DNA of 64,000 nt from Paragonimus westermani (taxonomy: Eukaryota; Platyhelminthes; Trematoda; Plagiorchiida; Troglotrematidae), in NCBI GenBank assembly GCA_008508345.1, contig QNGE01000829.1, forward strand, positions 155,344 through 219,343, read 5' to 3'. Both the position numbers and the translations under genes were made by a program. The notes under the pieces are model-generated. The model worked only from the letters and a program-made list of their open reading frames with translations. It was not told the DNA's origin and did no database searches. Shown piece by piece: positions 11,761 through 23,974 of the stretch (position 1 is its first letter; each line of letters opens with the position of its first letter).

Positions 11761-13604
11761 CATACATCTGACTGTTCAACCATCACTGGCAGTTAGGAAA
11801 AAAGTGCATTTTATCCTCATCCGTTCATCGAATAAATTCACACCACATTATTGCACTCCACCCATCCAACTATGCGTTCCGGTAGACATGCTGGTCTGCA
11901 GTCAGCTTTCGTTGATAACTGATCTGTTGCGCACTCTTATTTATCGAACGATTATTGAGCATTTAACCTTCAAATATGCTCTTGGGGGTTAACGTGAAGT
12001 GTTTTTTGCCAAATATCAATACTTTACAACTTTACAGCAACGATTTCGCCCTAGTCTTATAAAGCAGCACTTTCGGACCACCCTTGGCGGGTTGTTAAAA
12101 TTCCTAAAAACGACCACGCAATCCTGTGTAAAGTTGTGTACGCCGGTCCGCACTCCTGCTTGCTTGTGCAATCGTTTTATAATTCAAACATTTTACCCAA
12201 TTTTTCAAATCCTTTCCGAATACGTGTGAACACCCTTTTGTAAGTCCAACTCTGATTACCCTAATATGCTCAAACTGTGTAACTTGTCGGTTGTGTCCAA
12301 TCATTTCGTTACCACTGATAGTCCAGTAAGGTACGCCCGCATTTACTTGCGCCAATCAGTAGTTCGTACTCAACCATTACATGTGCCAGAAATTCTGTAG
12401 TGTGCCAACCTTCACCGCGACCGTCTGCTGATTATAAAAATCCGGAATATGGTAGGCACTGATACCGAGCGTGAGAAGATTCACCACTAGACTAATGGGA
12501 CTGGGTGTCCTTTAACACACCTGCCTGTGAAGCGATGCACGCGTGCCGCTCTCACGAGAGCAATTGTCACTTTGAGGATGACAAAGCTGAGTCTCACTGG
12601 ACGTGAGAAAGAACTCAAAACTTAATTCTGTACTCGGGCTACATATTCAACTACTCGAAAAATCTCGTACTGAAGAGGATCCCATAATGTCCAACTCCTC
12701 GATATGCCCAAATATTTAAGTGAACTTTAAAATGTACTGCTGTTACCTGATTAAGAATATTCGGTCATCAGTAAGGTTCAGCAAAGGTCGCCAAATCGGA
12801 TTAGTACATTTAGTTATTAGACGTATCTGGACAAGTTGCGTGAAGATGAACAACTGTCGTATGTTTCATCAACATTGTACTTGTGGCCCACGCTTTACGT
12901 ATGCGATCGTCAGCGAACTTAACCATCAATTGTGTGAAGTTTTGAAGGTTGGCACAAAGCAGCCCCTCAAGGGTCGATAGCTGAATCTACAAAATCGAAC
13001 AAGTCACTTGACTTTCAGTCAGCTGTTTTTCAGTGTGCGTGTATGTCCACTCTGGATAACCCCACCGAAGTCTATCCTAACAGTCTCATCGCAGGACAGT
13101 TCCAAACACAGAATTGGTTCACATGTACAAAATAACATGTTGACATTTCAGAAACGCTAACTATCACAAGGTTTCCCGTAAACGTACACTAGTTCCAGCC
13201 TTTCAGTGTAACCGACAATCGATTTTTGCCTGCCGTATGTTGAGATGCGCTTACAAGCTGCTTGTTAAAATGCATTCGGGTGTATCTTCTGATTCTAAAT
13301 TAATCAATTTCTCAAGTCTACACTTGTGCTTGCTGATTTCACTAAGCCGCTTGAATGCAAACATTTTTCCTGACATCGACTTCGCCCTAACACTAAGACA
13401 CACAGATGTACACGAGTTTCCATTTTTTCTTTCTTTAACCTGTGGCGTTTCAACGGATCCAATGAAGAGCAGTCTATTTTAACACCGCACTAACAGAGTG
13501 CTTAACACGGATCATCTCCTGGCTTAAGTCGAGTGGAACAATGTACCTATTTTAGTTAAAGCTTTGCACTCCATGACACTTTTTGTGTCGTTTGAACTCA
13601 AACT
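11761..13604. other. No recognisable gene; possible gypsy 3' flank
   Basis: An AATAAA occurs at 11831-11836 and could belong to the 3' LTR of the gypsy relic, but no matching 5' LTR was seen. The remaining ORFs (at most 86 codons) show no family resemblance. Confidence 0.3.
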
Positions 13605-13631
13605 TTTAATCATATTCTTCCGATGAAAACG

Positions 13632-13637
13632 TTTATT
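13632..13637 (-). promoter_or_regulatory. Poly(A) signal of the coiled-coil gene
   Basis: The minus strand reads AATAAA here, about 170 nt downstream of the TAG that ends the last exon (13805-13807). This is a plausible 3' UTR length. Confidence 0.4.
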
Positions 13638-13804
13638 TTTAAATCATAAATGGCTGCGTAATGCGACTGTGTTGGTTGGTGTAGCTAGATATGAAATAAG
13701 GGCCACTCACTCTAATATATTATCTTATTCGGCTGAGATAAATGGACGGTGGCGGTTATCGTCGCTTACTCGACGCAGACTGGACATGAGTAATGCGACA
13801 CCCG

Positions 13805-14053
13805 CTACGTCATATTACAAACCTTTGAAATAATTTCGTCAATTTGTGACCACGTGATGATGGCAGTATCTTCTTGTATCGGTGGACTTGATAATACTTC
13901 CGACCGCTTCGGTGTCTGTCTTCGTGAGTTGGTGCACTCACTTGCCTTGCGTGATTCGCGCCAAGGTGGTGCCGGGATATGTAACCGTGTAAGGCTCTGT
14001 CGTTTTGTCTCATTTTCTGTTCTCGCAGATTGTACGCTCTTTGATTCCGGTTT
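13805..14053 (-). CDS. Coiled-coil gene, probable last exon
   Basis: An open frame of 82 codons follows an acceptor (GTTCATTCAG|AAACCG) and ends at TAG. It starts in phase 0, which matches the phase-0 donor of the exon at 17806-18009. The peptide is polar and basic, opening KPESKSVQSARTENETKRQS and passing through a Pro/Arg/Ser stretch (HIPAPPWRESRK) to a short hydrophobic helix-like end (ITWSQIDEIISKVCNMT). This composition fits a disordered tail after a coiled coil. A poly(A) signal lies about 170 nt downstream. Two overlapping ORFs in other frames (13810-14013 minus, 13854-14057 plus) are shadows. Membership in this gene is inferred from strand, phase and position, not proven. Confidence 0.45.
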   Translation of the reverse strand, partial: KPESKSVQSARTENETKRQSLTRLHIPAPPWRESRKASECTNSRRQTPKRSEVLSSPPIQEDTAIITWSQIDEIISKVCNMT

Positions 14054-16204
14054 CTGAATGAACCCGCTTCGGTTCAGCAAACTGAGCATCCCTGCTAGTT
14101 GACAATAGAACCATCGTTTTACATCCTCAGTCTGTTGTGTTTTCTCGTTGTTCTAAAGGAACATATGTGAATGTGTTGCAAATGGTTTCATGCTGAATTG
14201 GGCATGTGCAATGCAAATCATGTTGTTTACGCCAAACAAAGTTGTTGAGAGTCAAGTGGTGGGCCGAAAGCCTTATGACTACCCATCTAACCTGATGGAA
14301 TAACTATGAGTAGTATATCACAGTATCACAGGAATGTATCACAGCCGATGACGCGTCTACACCGATGCAGTTATTCAATCTTCTCTGTAAGTTTACTTCC
14401 CCAAATATCTACCTTTAAAAAATAATCCAGCATTGATGCCAACAATGAGAGCTCAAGCCGCAGTACACCAAACTTTGAGTCACACCTAAGTATTTTGAGC
14501 ATATTTCAAACCATTTTCCTAAGCACACTCATCCTTGCTGTTTCTTCTGCACAGACACATAACAGCAAACTGGAATAACTGAGAAAGTTAAACGAATTAA
14601 TCTACACATGCAGATACGCAAATTAACTAGTATACAACGAAACCTACGTAATTTGTTTCAACCTGATTATAAATGTTGAGCAAAGTGTTGATTTTGATGC
14701 TACTCTCAAAAACCACGCCACTTCGTATAATTATTTTTACAGTGAAAAATGTTCGCTGCTTTTGTCTGCCAATCTAGTGTAACGTTTAATCAGAAAAGGT
14801 TTTTTCTTCTCTGTATACAGTATGTTACTTATGAGAAGCAATGAGAAACTAGCAGGCTCTGCCTAATTGTAGAAAGATGTACTGGCAACAAGTTGGACTA
14901 CTCATTTTTCTTATGTATTCTATTAGAAACAATATTGAAAGCTGTATGCCACCTTATTGGTTGTTGCAACCACCGTGACGACCGAAAACTTTCCTTAACT
15001 GACTCTGTTTTGCATCTAAAGGATTATCGAAAGCGTATTAGGTCATATTCATTTGCACAATAAGCTTAACGCAGTCACTCATTTTGTTTCATGACGAGAA
15101 TGCCGTTGAAATTTTCTCATGATTAGGAGCTGTTAAGATGGATTTTCGCATAGACGTATTCTTATGGTCCAGGTGTACTTTGTACTGCCCATTCAGAATC
15201 ATCTGATGAGTTCAATTTGCATTGTTGCCAAGAAAAACAAACTAATAGCCATGTCAACACTAACTGGAGATCACTCAGAACTGATAGCACCTCTCGAATT
15301 TCCACAAAAATTTCAGCCACCCTTCCAACACTGTACTTGAGTTTCGCTTACTAACAATGGATAGTGTCTAGACATTCACCTGTCTGGTAATCCCATCTAT
15401 TCCAATGTGTAGTTGTTTGGCACAGCATATGTGGTGGTCAACATGTTCGCCAAGATTTATGGTGAACGTATTCTCATTAACACCCTTGGACACCAGTGTG
15501 CATTTCCACATAACCATAATGGTTGGAAGACTCGCGTTACGGCATGCATATATTTCAGTTAATTTTATAAGACTCGAATTTTCTCAATCTTAGCACTCAA
15601 ATAGTATTCAGCACACACTAGGCTGGTTTGTGATCGGTGGTCGGCTGTTGAATGTTAGATATTGAAATCTCGGTTGTGTGGTCCAACTCCGATCTCACAA
15701 GTGTTAGAGAGTGTAGTTACTGTCTTGTCATACTACGAATCGACTTAAGTTCAGCAAGGCGAAAACACTCATGACCCAGTATTTAGTTTGGAACACTGGT
15801 TCATCCCTCTGCAGAAGACTGCTGCAGACTATTCGAACAGCATACGCCCGACCCTAGCTAACTTAAGTCCAATTCGTACAGTCCTCTTGTTAAGAGGCGT
15901 ATCTTTTAAAATAACAGCCAGGACACATCACGCCGCTCCGATCGACCGGTCCAGCTCGGATGGTGTGGTCGTGGAAGGTCGGATGATCCCACACAGTCAT
16001 TGGCTATTAACCTAGCTTCTCTCCGTCGTTTCCTACCATGAAATTTTTTTGATTCAAACGATATTTCACCACTTTGGTGTCTTTTTAATTACACTTGGCC
16101 AGTAGATATTAGAAAGTCACAGGTTCTTAGGGACAGCAGTAAGCTAACCATTCTATTCTAACGAAAGTCTGGAGTCAGTTGATTCATTTCTACAGAGTAG
16201 TGTT
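14054..16204 (-). other. Intron sequence, no feature recognised
   Basis: AT-rich, with many stops in all frames. It lies between the last two supported exons of the coiled-coil gene. Confidence 0.35.
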
Positions 16205-16222
16205 GGATCCAGTTTGCAACAA

Positions 16223-16323
16223 TCCTGATGAAGGCCACCCGAGGTGGTTGAAACGTAGAGTATTACAACTTGCTCGTAACGTTGTGTTGTTCCCAATCTG
16301 TTTAGCAATAACACGTTAAACAC
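16223..16323 (-). repeat. Dispersed repeat copy (also at 50268-50366)
   Basis: About 100 bp here, read on the minus strand, match 50268-50366 on the plus strand at roughly 90% by eye. Both contain AACACAACGTTA followed by GAGCAAGTTGTAAT and CCACCTCGGGTGG. A third, more diverged copy lies at 50397-50480. The element type is unknown; the conserved CACCTCGGGTGG core is itself partly palindromic. This copy lies in an intron of the coiled-coil gene. Confidence 0.65.
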
Positions 16324-16894
16324 GACGCCCAAACTCTTCAACTTCATTCTTACTAAATTTGGTGTGGATATCTGGCAACCCATTCTATCCGCTGGAGCAC
16401 AGAGCGAATCTCCCGATTTTAGATTGTACCGCTCGCTGTCCATTTTGGCCTAGAGTTTCCTTGATTCACAGGTAGTGCACGGCATTCTTGTTATTTAGAG
16501 GATCGATGTTCACACCTTTCACACCCGACAAAAAATTATCACAGTGTGATGAATTTCGTCAGCCTAACTACAGCAGCCTGGGGCATGTTCCCTGTATGTT
16601 TTTTCTTCCCATTCCCCCTTACAGCGATCATCAGTGGGAGCATTTTCCTCGACTAGGACTTTAAAGAAAGGGAAGAGACGAGACTCAGTTACCTTAAAAA
16701 CCACACCCAAACTCTGATACTGATCGTCAATGATCCTACATCTTACAAATAAACAACCAAACTGTGAGCAAAAACGAGGCTTCATCAGCTGGACAGCTTC
16801 CGTCTTTCTTACAACTCTTACTGCCATGCACCACTTCATGTAACTGCCTCACTCTAAGTACTATCAAACAACGGCAGCGTTCATGCTACTGAAT

Positions 16895-17045
16895 CTAACT
16901 AGATGCCATCTCACTTAGATTCTCTCGTCACCGACTCTGTGAGTCGTGACGGCTTCAGCCGGGGAGACGAACTCGACCCATAACGTCTAATTCTCTGGGG
17001 AACGACTTCGGTTCCTTCAGCCAAGTGATCATCTGCTATAGAAGT
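16895..17045 (-). pseudogene. RTE LINE 3'-end relic
   Basis: On the minus strand the translation keeps the end of an RTE C-terminal domain: GRVRLPG (about 16965), then RHDSQSR and LSEMASS, matching the family pattern GxxRLPGWGPRD...WLETLxDMA. The same segment occurs at the end of the relic at 20873-22050, and the two share the DNA stretch around CTGTGAGTCGTGA. Only about 150 bp survive, typical of a 5'-truncated LINE insertion. Confidence 0.5.
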
Positions 17046-17805
17046 GCTAAAATGTTGAGATGAACATACCGCTGTGGTAGAATGGTTGGGAGGATTGGGT
17101 GGTCGAAGCCTTGATAGAATAGCGGTTACCGGACAACAGTTGTGGCGACCGATGTGAAGAAGGTTAAACGAATATGATTGATTGCCTATTTATGTGAAAC
17201 AAAGTGATCGAGACGATGAATCACTCCCCAGTTGTGAACACGGATAACGGAAATGTGCCTGTTATAAGTGTTTTCTTAGTGGCTCAGTTCCGGGGTGACA
17301 TGTAAGAAGTAGGCGTCCAGAATAACATAGCCATGCATGAGATTAGACACCTGCACTCCATAAAGCGTCACAAAACGAAATGAATTCTAGTTTGCAACCG
17401 CTAAGGTCATACAAGAAGACCGCTGTAACCATCTTCTACCCTAGTCAATGGTACTGTAAGATCAATTGGATACTTCAATCGAATGTTCCAATTGCGATGA
17501 TGTGTCGCTTATTTTCCTTTCGGAGTCTGATCACGTGTGATGACCTCCATTCAAACTTTTGTGGAAAAAACATCAGTGTATATCTCCAATTATTCTGACG
17601 TACAATTACGTGCTAATAGACCTCACACTCTATAACCTATTAGTTACAGTGACTTCAGAAATATTATGTATTCGTAGTTTTTTCATAGCAAATGGAAAAA
17701 TGGAGTCCACGGAACACTTCGGATACTTGTGAATAGACCTCTTGCCTTGTTCAAAATCACGAGACGACCATATTGACAGAAGCTAGCTGGCACATACTGA
17801 CTCAC
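17046..17805 (-). other. Intron sequence, no feature recognised
   Basis: A short plus-strand ORF (17380-17598) has no resemblance to known proteins. Treated as intron of the coiled-coil gene. Confidence 0.35.
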
Positions 17806-18009
17806 TTTTAAATCGGAACTGGCCAAATCTAAACCACGCAGTAGCTTAGTCTGCACTTCTAGACGTTTCTCAGCCATTTCCAATCGATTGTATGCACTGC
17901 CTAATTGATCCTCGGCGACAGCCCGAACACTGTTCACAGCTTGGATTAAGGCGGTCTGCACAATGGCTGGAAGCTCACAGTTCAAACGGGAAAGCTGTTG
18001 CTCGTTGCG
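17806..18009 (-). CDS. Coiled-coil gene, penultimate supported exon
   Basis: A 68-codon open segment lies between an acceptor (ACACAACACAG|CGC) and a strong donor (AAA|GTGAGT), both in phase 0. The peptide begins RNEQQLSRLNCELP and runs through AEDQLGSAYNRLEMAEKRLE to LLRGLDLASSDLK. The spacing of Leu/Val/Ala with Glu/Lys/Arg is that of an alpha-helical coiled coil. The open frame continues past the donor into intron, so the frame alone does not define the 3' edge; the GTGAGT does. The upstream neighbour must end in phase 0, and exon 5 at 30162 does not, so an intervening exon is required. Confidence 0.62.
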
Positions 18010-20499
18010 CTGTGTTGTGTTAAAATGAAAATAGAGAATAAGTTTTAATTTTTGTTGGTGAATTTAATAATTAGGCCGTGTTAAGCAACTAGCTGTTTAG
18101 GTCACAACAAATTGAAACCAGAAATCAGATTTCTTAACTATTCGCCACTTCGGACTAAATTGTTGTTTTAAAGGCTTAAAAGAAAGTCCATTGACGGGAG
18201 TTCTGCTGATTGCAAGTACATCAGAAGTGATGGATCTCTCGGTTAGTTTGGAACTATCCACAAACTGACGTGTTTGCTTGAGTGTATCGCCATGACGCCG
18301 TGTGAGAAAGGTATCCTGTATCTTTAATACCAGTCCCGTCCATTACGGTCTACACTGAACGGACATACGCACACAACAGTTATCCAAAGCCATTCGTGTT
18401 GGTTGCTTCATGTTGTGACCTTAAGCTATTCATAAACTCATCCAGCCTGTTGGTATCCCGTTTCACACCGCACGTCAAACATACAAGTGTGTGCAATTTA
18501 ATCACTATCCTTTGTGAAGGTTTTTCTGACTCAACTAGCTTGATACACGCTACCCGAGAGGGTGGGATTGTTGAGGATCCTAAAAGTCTTTCGGTTTTAC
18601 GACGTTATGGTTTAACCAATGAATTACCTAATATTGGCCATCAACTTAACTCACAAGCTGTTCTTTCACTGCAGTTCTGTTCACGGTTATGAGGTGATAA
18701 CAGGCAAGGGTTGATTGAAAAAACGGAGATATTTGATCAGACATTTGGAGACTAATACTTTGCACAGAACGACAAGAACAACTTCATTATTACAACGCGT
18801 GTGTGCAAATTCCCCTTCGCAACATACGTCCATAAGGCTGGTGACCAAGAGGATAAGTGCTTTACCTGGTTGCGTGAAGAATTGCGGGTTCAATCATTCG
18901 AAGTGACGGGTCCAAACACTGAGTAAACCGGTCGGAGAGTGTTGGCTTGAAGGCGAGAAATATACAAATGTGTAGACGCCGTTTTTGCCCTCAGTATCGT
19001 AGTCAATGAAAACCAGCAATCTCAGAAGTTCTGTCGTTCGCCTGATGACCCTGTGATCCTGAAGAATGGTGCTACAACAGCCTTTCTATGATTAATTTTC
19101 ATGAACACTGACGGTTACATGATATTAGATGAAAACCGAACCAACCGATGAAGCACATGCTCCTAGCCTTGTACCCACGTATCAAGCATTGAGTCAGCGG
19201 AAGAGCTTAAAGTGGAAGTTTTTCACCTTAACCTGTATAGATGGATAAGTTGACTGGTGGACTGGTGTGAAAGTTTCATTTCTGATAAATAAGGTTGAGA
19301 GTAGCTTCGACAGTACTAGCAGGATGACCTGGTTCCTCAGGTTCTTAACAGTTTGGGTTCAGTGGAAGGTATTTATCTGTAATTGAATACGTCCGGAGTT
19401 TTCTGTTGGTTTTTCGCTGGTTTTGATATTAACAGCAAATAAACGATACAAAATTTGCTTTAAACAACGCGAAGAAATATTGTCAAACTAGGATAAGCGG
19501 TGAACCGCGACTTGCAAGTGAAATTTTTCAGCTGGAAAGCCGTAGACTGAGAGAGGTTTATATTCACAAATACAACTTCACCTGATGATAGTGTGCGACC
19601 AGAAATCTATTTTGAGATTAATTTTAAGCTTAGTTCGTGAATAGTTGTCGAAGGAATGTCATATATCCCGGGACTCCGGTATAAGGACATTTTAATTCGT
19701 AGGGCTAGTTTTCCTAATAAACCGCCCAGAACATTGTCAGTTCATTACCGTCTTAAGTTTACACGCACGGAGTCATTGTCCCTTGTTCAGTCTGTACGAA
19801 ACAGCATTGCCTCCTCAGGTTACGTGCGCTGAGCGGACACGAAAAGCAGACGAGTAACAACTAAATACTGTTTACCGAAGACCATTCAAAAGCTAAGTGT
19901 ATGTTCAAAGCCCAGTATGATAACCAGTATGTCAACATCAGGCTGAATCCCACTTAGAGAAGGGCTTTTCTTAACATTTTCCGAAGCTGCGGGCATATAT
20001 TTTGCCCCCGCAGTGACCGAATTCTCGTGATCTCCTGTAGCACTCTTAATGAGATCTCAGAAAGATTAAGAAGCATTAGTAAACAGCGACAGGCGGCTAT
20101 CCAACAGAATACTGATGAGTACGTCGTCAGATTTGTCAGAACTATTTTACTTATAGTCGTGTTAACAATAACCGCGACAGAATTACGGAAGCGTGCTGTG
20201 CGTGTTGGACACTTACCGACAGTTTTGCCTTGTAGAACAAGCGGAGGTGGGCCTCACAGCTCAAAAATGTTGAGTATCTCTGCAAGACTGCGATAATTAC
20301 ACAGACCTGATTTTGGAAAATGACCTAATGGACGCTGTCGATATGTGTGTGCTGTTTTGGAAGTTGTGGTGTAAGTAACGGATGTGTGTGTAAGGAGACC
20401 GAATTTCGTATCGATAATTCAATGACGGTGTTCGCTAATCTAAGATATCTCTGGTGACATAGAGGCTTCATTTTACATCCGTGTGAACCGTGTTATCTT

Positions 20500-20500
<1 letters not shown>
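18010..20500 (-). other. Intron sequence, no confirmed exon
   Basis: No recognisable element. A good donor-like site on the minus strand (CTGTCG|GTAAGT at about 20215) follows a short open segment (about 20217-20279) with an AG acceptor. It could be one of the missing exons (21 codons), but its peptide is not coiled-coil-like, so it is not called. Confidence 0.3.
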
Positions 20501-20539
<39 letters not shown>

Positions 20540-20550
20540 GTCATCATCAT
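20501..20550 (+). repeat. (ATC)n microsatellite
   Basis: About 16 ATC units in a row, with a single GTC interruption near the 3' end, located in an intron of the coiled-coil gene. Confidence 0.95.
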
Positions 20551-20872
20551 ACGTCAGTGTAAACCACTGATTCCCAACTACCGCACAACCATGAAGAAGA
20601 AAGAGCAGACCCTGCGTGGGAAGAGAGAAGGGAAGAAAAGAATGGAAGTGGAAGGGACCTGACTACTAGCAATAGCCACGTCTATATTTAAACATTCAAT
20701 ATCAAGATGCACACACATGGCAAACAAACAAACAAGTTACACTTGAAATCAAGGCATCGTCAGCAAGATAACTTCCTTACGGCTTTCTCCGCAAAGCATT
20801 ATTAAGCACACTCACATCACAACCAATTCGGCCAAACAACGACAACATTTACGCTACGGAGCTCGGTTGACC

Positions 20873-22050
20873 GTCACATTACCTAGCGTCTCAGGCCATC
20901 GATTCTGTGAGTCGTGATGGTTCCAGCAACAGAGATGAACCCCTTCGTGAACGATTTCGCTTATCTATGCCAGGTCATCATCTGTCCACATCGCACCTTG
21001 CGTCAGTCGGCCTCAGGGTCTGCAAAGATTGCGCAGTGTGGCAGAGGAGTAGCTGGTATGCTTAATACATAACCTGACCATTCGTCTATATAAATGTAAG
21101 GCTAGAATGAGGGAATTCGTCTGACAACCATTATCAAATGTCTGCTTCTTAACCTCCTCTTTGCTTACTCGTTGGTTTCACCCGATACGATCGACTGACT
21201 GCGGATATCGGTGGTCAAATACCTGAAGACGGTTCAATTCTTCTAGCGTGAGCGACGAAGATTCACCACCAAAATGTAATGCCACCCTCAAGCTTCGGAA
21301 CGATACCGTCCTGTCGCCAGAAGTGCCTCAGATTAAGGAACACCACCCTAGTCTCATAGATACACACTTCTAATTCTTCACCCAACACTCCACCACAGTC
21401 GCTGATGCAGATTCCTAGGTGTGCAAACCGACCAACAACCTCCGTGGCTTTATCACCTGACACTGAATCTACGTAATCACAGCAATCTTGCACTTTGAGG
21501 CTGCAAAGGGCGTTTTGAAGTACTAATCAGAAGGCGTTGTTTGTGCTACTCAAATGTTGCCATACAGCAACACCTTGACGTCGACAAAATCAAGATCAAT
21601 CAGTCTTCCATCAGGTAGGAGGTCCACGCCGGATACTGTCCTCTACTGTTCTGTCTACGACAAAACTGACGTACGTCTCCCATGATGCTGGAACTGTCAG
21701 ACAGTTCTCCTTAAATCCTAGCCGGAGCCGACTTATGAGAATAAAGTGCCGTAAGCATGCTCGCATACTTCGTTGGTACACACCTGTGTTTCGACGACTT
21801 TAGAAGTGTAGATCAGTCTACTGAATTGAACGCACTCTCATAGTTGAGAAATACGGCAAACGTTGGCCGGTGGCATACATGGACAGGCCAGCATATCACA
21901 TTCACAATTCTGCCCTAATAAGAGGAACAGGAAATTTGATCTATTCTGTGATGTGACGTATTACAAAAAATTCCTCGGAGAAAATGTTGAAGTATGAACG
22001 CATTTTCTTGACAACTTGATACGAGAAAACTTCTACCCAGGCAGACCTCT
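20873..22050 (-). pseudogene. RTE-type LINE ORF2 relic (RT to 3' end)
   Basis: Read downward on the minus strand, RPTFAVFLNYESAFNSVD (about 21810-21865) matches the RT motif RPTIVVFLDLKAAFDSVD. LTALYSHKSAPARI follows. VVGRFAHLGICISD and VVFLNLRHFWRQDGI (about 21310-21440) match the YLGSCIS...ANLRHLWRR segment. The 3' end near 20895-20935 retains HHDSQNRWPETLGN (family GPRDxxxxWLETLxD). At least five stops and several frame changes occur. The minus ORF of 76 codons at 21263-21493 is part of this relic, not a gene. It sits within an intron of the coiled-coil gene, in the same orientation. Confidence 0.72.
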
Positions 22051-23974
22051 CACGCACAACGTGGGTGTAACATCAACTAGGTACCCAGTTCAGGTAAGAG
22101 TTGGCCAGAAAACAGGTGAAACAGCGTTCAAACTAGCTGCTGAACCTGTACACCCGTAACAGCTTAGTTCGTTGCTAGACCCACGCTCAGATTGAGTCAG
22201 GAGGATATTTGGGTATTCTTTCTCATTCACCATCAGTCAAATGGTTTTCTAATCTGTTTAGGCGGATTGACGATAATCAGAAGCGGAGTTGCAAAGTCAG
22301 TCACTATGTCAATAGCATCATCTTCCTGAATGCAGTCATTGGTTAGTCGTGTTTATGCCAGTTTGGTCGATTCACAAGGTTGCGTTTAACTATTCGAAGG
22401 AAGTTAGGTGGTGCACTTTGGCAGCGACCGGATCGCCTTTTATCAGACTGCATGTTCCAAAGTGTTGATCACGGAGCAGATCTCACTGGCTCCAACGGCA
22501 TGAACATTATGAGGAACATCTTAATGATACCTTGAAGGTTATTTACTTCTTGACCGGTTAAAACGGTTAAATTACTCACGAAACACAATATCGCTAGCTA
22601 TTCCGATTGGCTGTGGAGTCGAGTAACAGCACTCAAAAAAACGCTCTGGACCATAACTTAACTCTGTACCTGTTTGAGAATGCATAAAACCTCAGATGGA
22701 ATCGTTCCACTTAAGGTGACTAATGGTATGTATTCTTTTCTCTTCGTTTTACACTTCACTCCCACGGTTGGTGGGTGAACTATTGTTTACTGGGAATGCG
22801 TTGTGTCTCCTGGTAGGGCAATGTTACAAATACCCGCAAGGAATGTGGGTATACCACCAGAATATTTTATTTTGAAGTAATTCTCGCACTTCCGAGATGT
22901 CAATCCCAGTTGATGACGAAGCTGATTGAACCAGACTAAGGGTGCCTGATAGATCCACACTAGTTAGCAAAGTGTCCGGCTTGCCTATTGTCAGCTGTAA
23001 GTAGGTGTGTTGGCCTCTTTTCCAGCCAACACTGAACGAGTACTATGTGTCACTGAAAAAACAGGAGGAAATTGATTAATTGCATGCCAAACAAGTGCGT
23101 CATCACATTTTACATTAACGTTGGCAGCTCCGCGAAATGCATACAAACCCTAGTAACTTGGAAGAATGTCAAAGATAATTAACGGGGAGGAGAATGGGCT
23201 CGATGGCGTTATCGTCTGTTTCGCAAATGGTTTGCTAAACAATGACATTGCATAGAAATCAGCTGGGGAGAATTCATAATACAACCAAACAACGAGATCT
23301 GAGAAGTTCAACATGATGAAATCGATTTCACCTCTCAGTATGCTATCAAAGAGAGCAGATATCGGATCACGTGAACAGCAGGAGGTGCAAAGTTCGACGA
23401 AGCCATAACAAGGCTGACATAAGCTGCCGAATGTGCAACAGAAAAACGTTGCGAAACCGATAACTCTTTGGTTATAACTCGTTGTGGCTTAACGAAGGAT
23501 TTACTCAATAATTGTTATCAATCTCTTTCGATGGTTATGCTGGTTGTGACAAATTTGTCGACTATTCAAACTACTCATAAGTAGTAGTAGGTGCAGCCTC
23601 AAACAAATTCACTGCAAACAGCAATGTTTTATTCCCTGCAGCTTTGAGCCAGGTAAGCCCATCCAATTCAAATAAATCGGCTCTAGAGCTTTTGGCTTCC
23701 GGTGGGATCTTCCAAGAAAACCTCATCTGCTGATGAAGTTAGGATCTCTTACATTAAACCCTTCAGAGGGAGCATCGCAAGTTATCTATCTCATAACCGT
23801 GACATTGTCCGTCCACTACGACTTTTTCTGTCCGTCTCTCTCTCCTCCTCTAATTTTTTCATTTTCACTCAGCTCCAGATAGTATTCATTTCCTAAAGCT
23901 GAGGCAACTGATAAATACTGGTACTTTAAGTGTCAGCGTTTTCCAACAACCTGGTCGACAAGCTGCTTTTGTAA
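22051..23974. other. Intron sequence, no clear feature
   Basis: The region may contain the 5' part of the adjacent minus-strand RTE relic, but I could not align any endonuclease motif. No supported exon. Confidence 0.3.

Noticed and set aside
20501..20550. ATC run as a CRISPR-like or poly-histidine-coding repeat
   Set aside because: It is a simple trinucleotide microsatellite with no spacers and no supported reading frame.
21263..21493. 76-codon minus ORF as a possible gene
   Set aside because: Its peptide (VVGRFAHLG..., LNLRHFWRQ) is a fragment of an RTE polyprotein, listed as part of that relic.
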